From a bacterium (lineage in GTDB: Bacteria > Patescibacteriota > Patescibacteriia > Patescibacteriales > JAKAJF01), in contig JAKAJF010000002.1 in the NCBI GenBank assembly GCA_021813875.1, forward strand, positions 1-24,268: a stretch of DNA of 24,268 bases, given 5' to 3'. Each line of letters begins with the position of its first letter. The stretch's first letter is position 1. Under the pieces are notes generated by a model, which saw nothing but the letters and a program-made list of their open reading frames with translations, had not been told where the DNA came from and made no database searches. The translations under genes were made by a program, and so were the position numbers. This document shows, piece after piece, positions 14,201 through 22,048 of this stretch.

Positions 14201-17200
14201 ATCGTTCCGCTCCAATTTCGAAGTCGGCGCCAACACTCTGCCAGACACCACCAAACCGACCGTGGTCGGAACCTGGCCGGTCAATAATGATACGAGCATC
14301 GCGGTCAACCCGGGCGTCTTGACCATCCAGTTTTCCGAAGGCATGGATCCTTCTACGGTCAACGCCGATACCATCACTCTGACCCGAGGCACCACCCAAG
14401 TGACCGGCAGCGTCAGTTATGACCCCCTGTCCAGATCCGCATCTTTCATCCCCAACGTCGCCCTCTCGCCGAGCACCAGTTATGCCCTGACCATAACCGG
14501 CAGCGCCACGGCTACTTCGACTTCAGTGACCGACATCGTGGGCAATCCCCTGGCCGCAAACGACGTGGTCAATTTTACCACCACTTCTGCTGCCGACACG
14601 CAGGCTCCCCAGATAATGTTCGCTAACGGCGACGACTTTGCCGTGGCCGTCACCTTCAACGAGCCGATGAATTCCGCCAAAATCACCGATTCCACCAATT
14701 GGCCGCACTCCGTCTTGAATCCTGCTAATTATATCCTGAAGTACGGCGACCCCGGCACCGCCACCAGCACTTGGACCAGCATCAATATCGCCACCTCCAC
14801 CCTGCTTTATGACGGCACGAGCAACACCGCCACCATCAAGGATCTGGGGCTGCCTCCCGGCACGACCAGCGGCAAGAACTACTATGTCGACATGAGCTCT
14901 TCGGGAGCGGCCGACCTCTCGGGCAACCTGGTAGCTTCGTCCACGGCCAGCACCTCCCAGATGCCGGCCCAATCGAGCGCCCAGACCAACGGCATGCTCG
15001 GTCCCAATATGGGCGGCGGCATGACCGGCGGCCAGATGGGCCCGTCGATGAACCAGATGGGCATGATGAAAGCCGGCGTCTCCCCCATGAACGCCATGGC
15101 CGGCCAGACTACTACCTACTTCGTCGACATGCCGGTGACTAAGGCGATAGCGAACGGCGATAAGATCGTCCTGACTTTCCCGCAAGGATTTGATGTCACA
15201 AGCGCCATGCAAGACGCCAATTCTCCCATGAATTCTGACATAAACGCCAATGGAAGCGGCACCATCTCTTTCTCTACGGTGTATGAAGAAAGCGGCGGCG
15301 CGGCCGGAGACGGCGTAACCGTAGACGCCGCGGCTCACACGATTACCGTCACCCTGACGGTCAGCGGAACCACGCCGGCATCCGATTTTCTCCATTTTGA
15401 TCTGGCAGGCATCAAAAATTCTTCCATTCCGCGCGATTTCAACACTTCCGGCTATTCGGTCGACATGAAAGTCCTTGATGCCAGCGATAACCTCCAGGAA
15501 ACCGTCACCCCCATGCCTTTCTTCATCAACCAAGGGGGTACGAGCGCGCTTTCCGGAAGCGTCACTTTGACCGGGGCTACTGAAAACGGAACCGTTAATG
15601 TCTATTTAGGTTCGCCCATGACCGGCCCCTTGAATACCAGCGTCACCATAACTAACGGTACCGGCTCTTATTCCTTCAGCAATATCCCGGATGGCAGCTA
15701 TATGATCTTCACCGATCCCACCCTGACGCTCACCGGGACCAGCACGCAATGGAACGGCATGAACATGCCCATGCCGGTTACGGTTTCCGGCAACACCACC
15801 AAAAATCTGACTTTTGCCAGCCAAAATTCCGGCAGCGTCCTGGATCTGACCGTCAACTTGAGCGGCGCTTTCGGCTCAAATAGCATCGATGTCTTCGCCG
15901 GCAACCCCAGCGGCTTCCGCGTCACGACCATAACCAATCCCGGCACCAATCCGGCGGCCGTCCATCTTTACTTGCCGGCCGGCGACTGGATGATAGGCGT
16001 CGGACCCTCCATGCCTAAAGGACCGATGTCCGGTCCTCCCCCCATGCCCGACTGGATGCCGCCGATGCCGCAGATGGTAAAAAGCACCGGGTCCGGTTCT
16101 TCTTCAATCACCCTCTCCATCGCCAGCGCCAACATGAACATTATCGGTTACGTGACAGACGGCGTGGCTACGACTTCTTACCCGAACGGCACTCCGATCG
16201 CTAATGCCGAAGTTTACGCCTACCAGCCCATGGGAAACGGGATGGGCTCACATACCACTACCGATACTTCCGGCAAATTTACCTTAAAGATCGCACAACC
16301 AGGAAATTACTCCGTCGGCACCTTCAAACCCGGCCTCCCCAGTGTGCCTGACAGGAGCGTGGTCGTAAACAATAATTCCTCCAATACCGACGGCAATTCC
16401 AGCGCCGATATCTATGTCGACAATAATTTGATCACCGCTTCCAACCTGTTCGTCCTTAAGATCAAAAAACCTGCCCATACTATCTCTGGCAAATTGACCG
16501 ATGGCACTAATCCCGTTTCTTACGCACCGGTCTGGGCCTATCAAGCTAACGGTTATGGCAATTCCAATACCATGACGGATTCTTCCGGCAATTATATCCT
16601 TTACGTCGATAACGGGACTTGGGTGGTCAACGCCAATATCCCCAACTATGGCGACGCCCAATCGCAGACCGTGGTGGTTAACGGATCCGATATGACCCAG
16701 AACCTGGCTCCCGCCAATGCTTCCACTTATTATACTATCTCCGGCTCGATCACGATCGGCGGCACGGCTCAGGCCAATATGCCTATCCGGGCGGTCGAAT
16801 ACAGTTCCGCCGGCGCGCCTACGGGCAAGGAATACCATGGCTTCACCGATTCCTCGGGCGCTTATTCCATCTCCGTCCCCGGGACCGGAACTTCCGGCCA
16901 ATACAAATACTACCGGGTCGATATCTGGACGCCTGATTATGGACAAGTCGGCCTGAGCTATGACCAGATCGCCAATAATCCGGCCAACATCAGGATCGAT
17001 AACACCGGGACCACGACCGCTGACATCCTGATCAATCCCAGTAATCTCATCACAGCCACCGTCTCACTTGCCAACAAATCAGGTTATTCTGGCAAAGAAG
17101 GAATTTTGACCATCAATGGCGTCACCTGCTCCGGCTCAACCTGCAAACCGTCGGATTTCCATAAAATCTTAAGGATTCCCGACATCTCCGGAGCCGACCA

Positions 17201-19409
17201 AACCATCCAGCTCAAATCTTCGAGCGATTATTTCTTCTCCCTGGACATTCCGGGGGTCGACCAGTACATGCCCGACCTTGATCCTTCGACCGGACGCGAT
17301 TCGACCACCGGCTCCGTGATAGCTACCACTACGGACCGGGTCGTCAACTTCACCTTACCCAACACCAGCACCGCCATGGCCGCCATCACCGGCACGGTCA
17401 CGGACGTTTCCTCTAACCCGGTCACCAACGCCTGGGTCTGGATAAAAGATGCCGATACCGGATACTTCAACGGAACCTCCACCATAGCCGATGGTTCCTA
17501 CTCCTTGAGCGTGCCCATTGGGACCAATTATAAAGTAGGAGCGGAAAAACCGGGCTATATGTCCGTAGAGCCGGCCGATTTGAGCGTTTCGGCCGCTACT
17601 AGCAAAAATTTGACCTTGACCAAGGGCGATTATAAAATTTCCGGACATATCTATGCTGATGCCAATAGTAATTCCAGCTACGACGCCGGCGAAGAGGTGG
17701 CCAACGGCTGGGTAAGGGCGGAAACTACGGACGGGACGCAAAAGACCAACGCGCCCACGGACGGCAACGGTTATTTTGAACTGCCCGTAGTCAATGGCAC
17801 CTGGGAAGTCTACGGAAGCGCGGATGGATACGAGGAGACCCAATTAGCTTCCAACGTTACCGTCAATGGCGCGAACCAGACCAACCAGAACATCAAGCTC
17901 ACCGTCGACGCCAGTTGGGCCAACAAGAGCCAGATGACCAAAGTTACTCCGGCTTCCGGCGTAACCCTTGATGACACGGCGTCCTCGAGCACCGGGATAG
18001 AGATCATCGCTCCGCCCAACGCCTTGAGCCAATCGACCGGCGCCGGCAGCCTTACCGCCGCCATCACCAATGCGGTGGTCACAACCAATTCCAGCCAACC
18101 CTTCGCCGGTGAAGGCACGAAAATCACAGCCAAGCTCACGAATACCGACAATACCACCCAGGCCTTGGACAACTTGCAGGATTATATCGATATTGAAAAA
18201 AATATCTATAAGTCCGAGATAGACGCCCAGATCACCGCCGGCAACGTAGACCTGACCAAGCTGAAAACCATGCAGAACGGCTATTGGGATTCCACTTCCA
18301 ACGACTGGGTGAGCCTACCGACCACCCGAGCCGCTTACTATAAGACCAACTCGAACGATACCGAATGGACTCTCTATTCCAATCCTAATGCCAGCGATGA
18401 TTTTAACGCCTTTATCGACACCCTGGTCGCGGGTACGAATTACGCCGATTATAAGCTGGTCTTCACTTCCAAGACGAAGCACTTGACCATCTTCGCCATC
18501 ATCATGCCCTTCGTGGCGACACCGGCCCAGGCAGCTCCCGCTTCCCCGGCCCCGGCGCCCGCGGTCATATCCGGCGGCGGCTCCCTCTCCACCTTCTGCT
18601 CGGAAGTGACTTATTCCGACTGGGGAGCTTGTTCGGACGGCTATCAACACAGGAGCGTGACTGCCAGGACTCCCAATAGCTGCGTCCTGACAACTAACCA
18701 GGAAGCCCAGGAAAAACGCGCCTGCCAGACAACCTTGCCGGAAACCATCAACCAAACGACTCAAGAGATAACCCAGGTGGCCAATAATGCCTCGGCGACA
18801 GCCAAAGAATTCGCGGAAAAGATAATCGCCATCGCTTCGGACGCCGCCGAAATCATAAAAGCGAACGTCAACGCCCTTTTGGGCAAACTGGGCTTCGAAA
18901 GAGATTTGGCCAAAGAGACCTCGAGCGCCAAAAAATACGTAAGAGCTCTCATCAAAGATACGGCCGACCTGGAAAACAAGCACGTGAATGCCATCACCAA
19001 CTTCGTAACTTATGGCTCCGAGACCACTCTCAAGCTCGGCGCCGGCGAACGGGCCGGAGTCTTAGGCTCCTACAAGGACGCGTTCAACAAATTGCCGAAG
19101 ACCCAGGAGGAATGGGACGATGTCATCAAGATCGCCAACGGCCGCTGGCCGGGCGAAAAGAGCGACACCGCCTTGGAGCAGGCGAAGACCGAATTCGTGA
19201 AAGTTTACAAAAGAACCGCCGATATGAACGATTCCCATGATAACGCCGCGGTGACCGTCATAGCCTACGGCCTAAGGCCGATAAACAGAAATCTTGATTC
19301 CGAAAGAGCGGCCATAAAGATCTTCAAGGGCGTTTACGGCCATAATCCGATTTCCGCCTTGGCTTGGGACATCGTCAGGGCGATCGCCTATAGCGGCGCC
19401 AAGCGATAG
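11262..19409 (+). CDS. Giant secreted multidomain surface protein
   Basis: This 2715-residue protein has a signal peptide (about 1-40). A mixed beta region leads to a lamin-tail domain (about 297-475, VKISEVMYG...FVELYNG) and ten consecutive Gly (486-495). A carboxypeptidase-regulatory-like (CRL) domain (629-706) is followed by Big_5-type Ig-like domains at about 720-845, 866-990, 996-1109 and a less typical one at 1113-1225. A Met/Gly/Gln-rich linker (1232-1282), a beta domain, and then a long series of CRL/SdrB-like domains (about 1428-2205) follow, with a Met/Pro-rich insert (1581-1606). Next come a domain ending in KHLTIFAI (about 2217-2415), a small four-Cys TSP1-like motif (C2446, C2457, C2474, C2488, W2454) and a helical C-terminus (2490-2715) with an internal duplication. 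No sortase motif is seen. It is presumably an extracellular stalk or adhesin; that role is inferred. Translation is from a strong Shine-Dalgarno. Confidence 0.9.
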   Translation: MHTFKQKLMKLTVWSVIFATIIWSIGMPVSVLVLPTIAAASNITEATAPTELLTNPQTSAKGNAVVAMDSFSLVQTSGAATLASVSVEVVDPDASGLASADIASVSLRQESGATPGFQEAQDTLVAGASVSNPTIGSPVTLTPTSPVAIGATPVQFYIVITLAASPTNGHHLTINFPTGYGTDNSANTVGTPLTGTKVLAIDMTSPTISKVEKINPQAVNVTFSEPVSDTAATTTSYTFSDNLSVTGVSRQNSSIYTVYANNNITTGSTTLTVSSAVLDLAGNANASTSPVTIVEPNKVKISEVMYGTNTDTTNEFVELYNGSPAPADVSAYKLHIRNASGTDTNVPLTFATSSIPAFGFFLIAPDGANVGATPDATYSTSTAELVANGGVYISKSASAGVDVIDKLGWGTQPPGGFEGSPASAFGLGSSLERKAFGDATSTDMMSGGKYETQGNSWDSDSNSFDFVLRSSPQPQNSLSPAESNMGGGGGGGGGGNGPMINHMPVNLASTGSNLAIMAQMGDPQTPVNQLTPELHYMIGDGTPGDNTPSQYTAAVGTYEGNGFFQFVIPQATVDGSLANGVYYYLKLTSSSGTKLMSNNPTADSSGLEANVAQNPFKITIQNGSGWTKHNITGTLQDQAASPIAGAFVFLEGTGYATTTAADGTFSLTGVKDGIYNLIMAKDGYYQGNFNNISLNGSNFDVGIYPLSAGSGGGMTGDSTQPTVKWTGPNDGMTGIPPGVDNFQIFIGFSKDLDGSTFNNTNVYLTTDGSTPVASTVVYDNNPAGRAANTPPDPYLGIVNPPSGGFAANTTYYLVMTGNVRDTAGNPLQGNRAQGGHVISFTTGSNFMGGGGMGTSSSGFTYGSGDMRPPFVLGTIPFDGTMDVVPNTKINIGFSDPMDQSSIMTAGNLKLYKVDIVNNAESLTPITISASVDTSQKIAILTPSSNLAAGKYRIVVTGALKSATGIFMGDPATGQNTSSSESFRSNFEVGANTLPDTTKPTVVGTWPVNNDTSIAVNPGVLTIQFSEGMDPSTVNADTITLTRGTTQVTGSVSYDPLSRSASFIPNVALSPSTSYALTITGSATATSTSVTDIVGNPLAANDVVNFTTTSAADTQAPQIMFANGDDFAVAVTFNEPMNSAKITDSTNWPHSVLNPANYILKYGDPGTATSTWTSINIATSTLLYDGTSNTATIKDLGLPPGTTSGKNYYVDMSSSGAADLSGNLVASSTASTSQMPAQSSAQTNGMLGPNMGGGMTGGQMGPSMNQMGMMKAGVSPMNAMAGQTTTYFVDMPVTKAIANGDKIVLTFPQGFDVTSAMQDANSPMNSDINANGSGTISFSTVYEESGGAAGDGVTVDAAAHTITVTLTVSGTTPASDFLHFDLAGIKNSSIPRDFNTSGYSVDMKVLDASDNLQETVTPMPFFINQGGTSALSGSVTLTGATENGTVNVYLGSPMTGPLNTSVTITNGTGSYSFSNIPDGSYMIFTDPTLTLTGTSTQWNGMNMPMPVTVSGNTTKNLTFASQNSGSVLDLTVNLSGAFGSNSIDVFAGNPSGFRVTTITNPGTNPAAVHLYLPAGDWMIGVGPSMPKGPMSGPPPMPDWMPPMPQMVKSTGSGSSSITLSIASANMNIIGYVTDGVATTSYPNGTPIANAEVYAYQPMGNGMGSHTTTDTSGKFTLKIAQPGNYSVGTFKPGLPSVPDRSVVVNNNSSNTDGNSSADIYVDNNLITASNLFVLKIKKPAHTISGKLTDGTNPVSYAPVWAYQANGYGNSNTMTDSSGNYILYVDNGTWVVNANIPNYGDAQSQTVVVNGSDMTQNLAPANASTYYTISGSITIGGTAQANMPIRAVEYSSAGAPTGKEYHGFTDSSGAYSISVPGTGTSGQYKYYRVDIWTPDYGQVGLSYDQIANNPANIRIDNTGTTTADILINPSNLITATVSLANKSGYSGKEGILTINGVTCSGSTCKPSDFHKILRIPDISGADQTIQLKSSSDYFFSLDIPGVDQYMPDLDPSTGRDSTTGSVIATTTDRVVNFTLPNTSTAMAAITGTVTDVSSNPVTNAWVWIKDADTGYFNGTSTIADGSYSLSVPIGTNYKVGAEKPGYMSVEPADLSVSAATSKNLTLTKGDYKISGHIYADANSNSSYDAGEEVANGWVRAETTDGTQKTNAPTDGNGYFELPVVNGTWEVYGSADGYEETQLASNVTVNGANQTNQNIKLTVDASWANKSQMTKVTPASGVTLDDTASSSTGIEIIAPPNALSQSTGAGSLTAAITNAVVTTNSSQPFAGEGTKITAKLTNTDNTTQALDNLQDYIDIEKNIYKSEIDAQITAGNVDLTKLKTMQNGYWDSTSNDWVSLPTTRAAYYKTNSNDTEWTLYSNPNASDDFNAFIDTLVAGTNYADYKLVFTSKTKHLTIFAIIMPFVATPAQAAPASPAPAPAVISGGGSLSTFCSEVTYSDWGACSDGYQHRSVTARTPNSCVLTTNQEAQEKRACQTTLPETINQTTQEITQVANNASATAKEFAEKIIAIASDAAEIIKANVNALLGKLGFERDLAKETSSAKKYVRALIKDTADLENKHVNAITNFVTYGSETTLKLGAGERAGVLGSYKDAFNKLPKTQEEWDDVIKIANGRWPGEKSDTALEQAKTEFVKVYKRTADMNDSHDNAAVTVIAYGLRPINRNLDSERAAIKIFKGVYGHNPISALAWDIVRAIAYSGAKR

Positions 19410-19433
19410 CGCGAAAGGAAAAAAACCTAACTT

Positions 19434-19478
19434 TTATAGCCGGGGCGGTTATTTACCGCCCCGGCTATAAGTTTATTG
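19434..19478 (+). terminator. Terminator-like hairpin after the giant gene
   Basis: Perfect 16-base arms TTATAGCCGGGGCGGT / ACCGCCCCGGCTATAA enclose a five-base loop, 24 bases after the stop codon. The plus-strand tail is only moderately T-rich (GTTTATTG). On the minus strand the hairpin is followed by AAAAGTTAGGTTTTTTT, so it may work in both directions. Confidence 0.8.
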
Positions 19479-19540
19479 AGATTTGACGATTCAGTCACCC
19501 TCGAATACCGCTTATCATCACTCCATTTTATACCAAAGAC

Positions 19541-19569
19541 AAAGAGGAGCCTGCCAGGACTCCTCTTTT
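19541..19569. terminator. Bidirectional terminator between convergent genes
   Basis: AAAGAGGAG / CTCCTCTTT arms enclose a ten-base loop, followed by TATTTT on the plus strand. The hairpin overlaps the stop codon of the minus-strand gene at 19568, so it would be a second stop for the giant gene or the end of the minus-strand transcript. Confidence 0.6.
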
Positions 19570-19996
19570 ATTTTGGATCTTCCGAGTTTGATTTAATCTT
19601 CCGCGCGAGCTTTAGGATCTCCTTCATCCTTTTCTCGTGCTCTTTCTTGGATTTGCCGACCTCCTTCTCTCCCAACATAGCCGCTACCGCTCTTACTTGG
19701 ACCGAATCTTCCTCACTGAACTCCCCTATTTCTTCCAACTTAGCCAGAAGTTCGCCCAGAAGTTCGTGCGTGGAATAATAATCCCGGCTTTCATGGGCTA
19801 TTTTGATGGCCACTACGTAGGTTTCCACAAAATCCACGAACCTGTAGAGATCGAGCTTCCTCAACTTCTTCGGACAGACCGCGAAATTGCGAACTTCCTC
19901 GGGCAGCCTCTCTTCACCTTCCAATTTGAAGAGCCCCGAGATGGCGGTCTTGAGAGAAAACAAGATTTCCAAAGTCAAAGCTTGCGCGCTCTTCAA
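19568..19996 (-). CDS. Uncharacterised helical protein
   Basis: The 142 residues are predicted mostly helical: a hydrophobic/amphipathic first 25 residues, a middle helix pair around LRKLDLYRFVDFVETYVVAI, and a Lys/Glu-rich C-terminal helix (KKEHEKRMKEILKLARKIK). No family is recognised. The start is the TTG at 19996: AAGGGGGTGATC lies just before it, differing in one base from the exact complement of the 16S rRNA 3' end, with eight bases from the GGGGG to the TTG. A GTG at 20005 would fall inside that Shine-Dalgarno and is less likely. The gene is downstream of HU on the same strand but separated from it by a terminator (20072-20096). No promoter is evident in the ~75 bases between. Confidence 0.65.
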   Translation of the reverse strand: MKSAQALTLEILFSLKTAISGLFKLEGEERLPEEVRNFAVCPKKLRKLDLYRFVDFVETYVVAIKIAHESRDYYSTHELLGELLAKLEEIGEFSEEDSVQVRAVAAMLGEKEVGKSKKEHEKRMKEILKLARKIKSNSEDPK

Positions 19997-20071
19997 AAAG
20001 ATCACCCCCTTTACTTAAAATTTAGATAAAGCTTAGCAAGGCTTCGATAAAAAGACAAGTCAAGCAAAATT

Positions 20072-20096
20072 AAAGCGCCCCGGAGAGGGGCGCTTT
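20072..20096 (-). terminator. Intrinsic terminator of the HU gene
   Basis: AAAGCGCCCC / GGGGCGCTTT form perfect 10-base arms with a five-base loop. On the minus strand they are followed by TTTAATTTTGCTT, 12 bases after the HU stop codon. Confidence 0.88.
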
Positions 20097-20108
20097 TCAA
20101 ACTGAGAA

Positions 20109-20390
20109 CTATAATACGGCTTCTTTGGCTGCCTTGGAAACGCGGAATTTAACTACGGTCTTGGCAGGGATCTGAATGGTGGCGCCGGTGGCCGGATTCC
20201 TGCCGGTCCTGGCTTTTCTCTGGATCTTTACCATCTTGCCAAAACCGGGTAAGGCGAATTCCCCAGCCTTTTTGACCTCGGAATAAGCCATGGCTGCTAA
20301 TTTATCAAGGACAGCGGCAGTGTCCTTCTTGCTCAAGCCAGTGTTCTCGGCGAGAGTGGCGAGCAATTGAGATTTGGTCATTTTTGCCAT
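20109..20390 (-). CDS. hup: HU-family DNA-binding protein
   Basis: At 93 residues this is the standard HU/IHF length. The N-terminal helical dimerisation part (1-45) leads into GEFALPGFGKMVKIQRKAR (43-61). The DNA-intercalating beta arm has the family hallmark GRNPATG (63-69, with R64-N65-P66), and the end is IPAKTVVKFRVSKAAKEAV. It bends and compacts DNA as a dimer. No Shine-Dalgarno precedes the ATG (AAAATTAAAACT). The 250-base upstream gap holds a possible promoter at 20550-20578 and a GGGCGA/TCGCCC hairpin at 20459-20479 in the would-be leader. The gene is a monocistronic unit closed by a strong terminator. Confidence 0.95.
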   Translation of the reverse strand: MAKMTKSQLLATLAENTGLSKKDTAAVLDKLAAMAYSEVKKAGEFALPGFGKMVKIQRKARTGRNPATGATIQIPAKTVVKFRVSKAAKEAVL

Positions 20391-20549
20391 AGTTTTAATT
20401 TTAAATATTGAATTTTAGCTAAAATTAGATAAAATTTGTCTTATAATTTATATAACACGGGCGAGATTCCGGTTCGCCCCATTACGTAAATTACGGACAA
20501 ATCTTACTTTTAGCAAAATTCAGGAAAGTATAAACTTATCCACACTTAT

Positions 20550-20578
20550 ATTATACAGTAAATTTGCAAAAAGGCCAA
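20550..20578 (-). promoter_or_regulatory. Possible promoter for HU
   Basis: On the minus strand TTGGCC and TATAAT are separated by 17 bases. The -10 box is perfect and the -35 box matches TTGACA in its first three positions and at C5. It implies a leader of about 150 bases, containing the hairpin at 20459-20479. On the plus strand a weak TTTTCA-N16-TATTTT (20591-20618) could serve the M16 gene. Confidence 0.45.
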
Positions 20579-20644
20579 TAAAATCAAAGGTTTTCAAAAT
20601 TATCAATTAAGATATTTTTAAGGTTGGCATGGTAACTTGGGGGC

Positions 20645-21970
20645 ATGGAAAAAAACTCCAAAACCCTTCCCGGCCTCGAAAAACGGAGATGGAAAAGGAA
20701 GTCCGATCTTTGGTGGGATCCTTTAGCGGATTTCGAAACCACGGTCTTGCCGAACGGATTGACCGTCCACTCGGCCTATTGGCCGGGCCGGCCCTGGGAA
20801 GCGGTCGGCTTCATCAATTACGCAGGCGCCCGTTTAGACCCGGAAGGCCTGGAAGGCCTGGCTCATTTCGTCGAGCATATGGTCTCCGAGAACGCCAGCC
20901 TGCCCAAAAAAGAGATCCATGCCTTCTTGGATAATTGCGGCGGCATCGCCAATCTGGGAGCGACCGGATACGCCGATGTCAACTATTCCTTTTTCGTACC
21001 CCTCGAGAAAAGGATTCTTTCCCGGACCTTAGACATCTTCGGCCACATGCTTCTTCTGGCCGAGATGCGGAACCATTTCAAAAGGGAGAAACAAATCATC
21101 ATCGGTGAGATAAACCGAGATTATCCGGTCAAATTGCAATTTGAGCTGGATATGAGAGAACGCCTGGCGCTCTACCCCGGCCTTTGGCTTGCCCGATCCA
21201 CCCGGCCCTTCGGCACCCTCGAATCGGTCGAAAAAATAACGGAAAGAGACCTCCAGGCCCACTATGACCGATATTACACTCCCGCCAATCTGAGTATTGT
21301 CGGCGTCGGGGGCTTGGAAACTTCGGAATTCCTAAATTATCTTTCCGAGAGCCCTTTCATGGCAAAGAAAGAAGGGGCGAGGACGCCCATCCTTCCGCCG
21401 ATAGAGGATTTCCCGCCTCCGACCGAAACCCGCTACGTCTTCGAAGTATCTAATCACGTCAAGATAGAGACTCCTTTCGAAGTCGGAGGCTTCAGGAGCG
21501 TCGGAAGGATCCCGGGAACCGTCAGCGAACAGGCCGTCTGGTTCTTGAACTACATGCTCACCGAAGTCTTGGGCGATGAAGTCAGGGAACGGCGCGGCTG
21601 GACCTATTACATCAAAAGCTCGATCAAAAATTTCCGCCAATTCCAAGAAATTTCCATCGATAGTGACGGTTTGGCTCTGAAAAGTTTGGATAAGATCGAA
21701 GAGGTCGTCGAAGATTGCGTGGCTTCCTTGCATAAGAAGAAGGATCTGTTCGAGCAGGTCAAACGCCGGGCCCTGGCCATGAATCGGATGATCGACCTTA
21801 CCGGCAAGGGCCTCCGGGATAGCGCTCTTGCCGATCTGGCCATCTACCAACGCGTTCTGCCCTTGGCCGAAGAGCGTAAAAAGATCGAGAAGGTGAACAT
21901 GAGAGATATCATTGAAGCCTTGGAATGGCTCAAGAAAGAGATGAGATGGACCTTGATCGTCCGTCCTTGA
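20645..21970 (+). CDS. M16-family (pitrilysin/processing-peptidase-like) zinc metallopeptidase
   Basis: This 441-residue protein begins with a basic, Trp-containing extension of ~30 residues. The M16 N-terminal domain follows, opening with TVLPNGLTVHS. The inverted zinc motif HFVEH gives ligands H74 and H78 and catalytic E77. The third ligand is probably E155 in IIIGEINRD, 77 residues after H78, the same spacing as in E. coli pitrilysin. The second M16 domain spans about 200-440 and includes a Gly-rich VGVGGLE strand and RERRGWTYYIKSS, the usual place of the substrate-binding Arg-Tyr pair. No signal peptide is seen, so it should be cytoplasmic. Length fits the M16B type, which often works as a dimer. 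The ATG at 20645 is preceded by GGGGG but no classical Shine-Dalgarno. It converges on the tRNA, with four bases between. Confidence 0.92.
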   Translation: MEKNSKTLPGLEKRRWKRKSDLWWDPLADFETTVLPNGLTVHSAYWPGRPWEAVGFINYAGARLDPEGLEGLAHFVEHMVSENASLPKKEIHAFLDNCGGIANLGATGYADVNYSFFVPLEKRILSRTLDIFGHMLLLAEMRNHFKREKQIIIGEINRDYPVKLQFELDMRERLALYPGLWLARSTRPFGTLESVEKITERDLQAHYDRYYTPANLSIVGVGGLETSEFLNYLSESPFMAKKEGARTPILPPIEDFPPPTETRYVFEVSNHVKIETPFEVGGFRSVGRIPGTVSEQAVWFLNYMLTEVLGDEVRERRGWTYYIKSSIKNFRQFQEISIDSDGLALKSLDKIEEVVEDCVASLHKKKDLFEQVKRRALAMNRMIDLTGKGLRDSALADLAIYQRVLPLAEERKKIEKVNMRDIIEALEWLKKEMRWTLIVRP

Positions 21971-21974
21971 ACTG

Positions 21975-22048
21975 TGGACAATACTGGACTCGGACCAGTG
22001 ACCTCTCCGATGTGAACGGAGCGCTCTAACCAACTGAGCTAATTGTCC
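21975..22048 (-). tRNA. tRNA-Val (anticodon CAC)
   Basis: Read on the minus strand, the 7-base acceptor stem GGACAAT pairs with ATTGTCC. The D arm GCTC-AGTTGGTTA-GAGC, the anticodon arm CTCCG-TTCACAT-CGGAG and the T arm ACTGG-TCCGAGT-CCAGT are all perfect. The anticodon is CAC, which reads the valine codon GUG. The discriminator is A, and the next bases are CAG, so CCA is not encoded and must be added enzymatically. The mature 5' end is the base next to the rnhA stop codon, so the tRNA must be cut out of the recJ-rnhA transcript unless a promoter lies inside rnhA. Confidence 0.95.

Noticed and set aside
14523..15533. 336-residue and similar minus-strand frames within the giant gene
   Set aside because: Gly/Arg/His/Asp-rich shadows of GC-skewed codons. 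The plus-strand frame is continuous with a signal peptide, recognisable domains and a good ribosome binding site.
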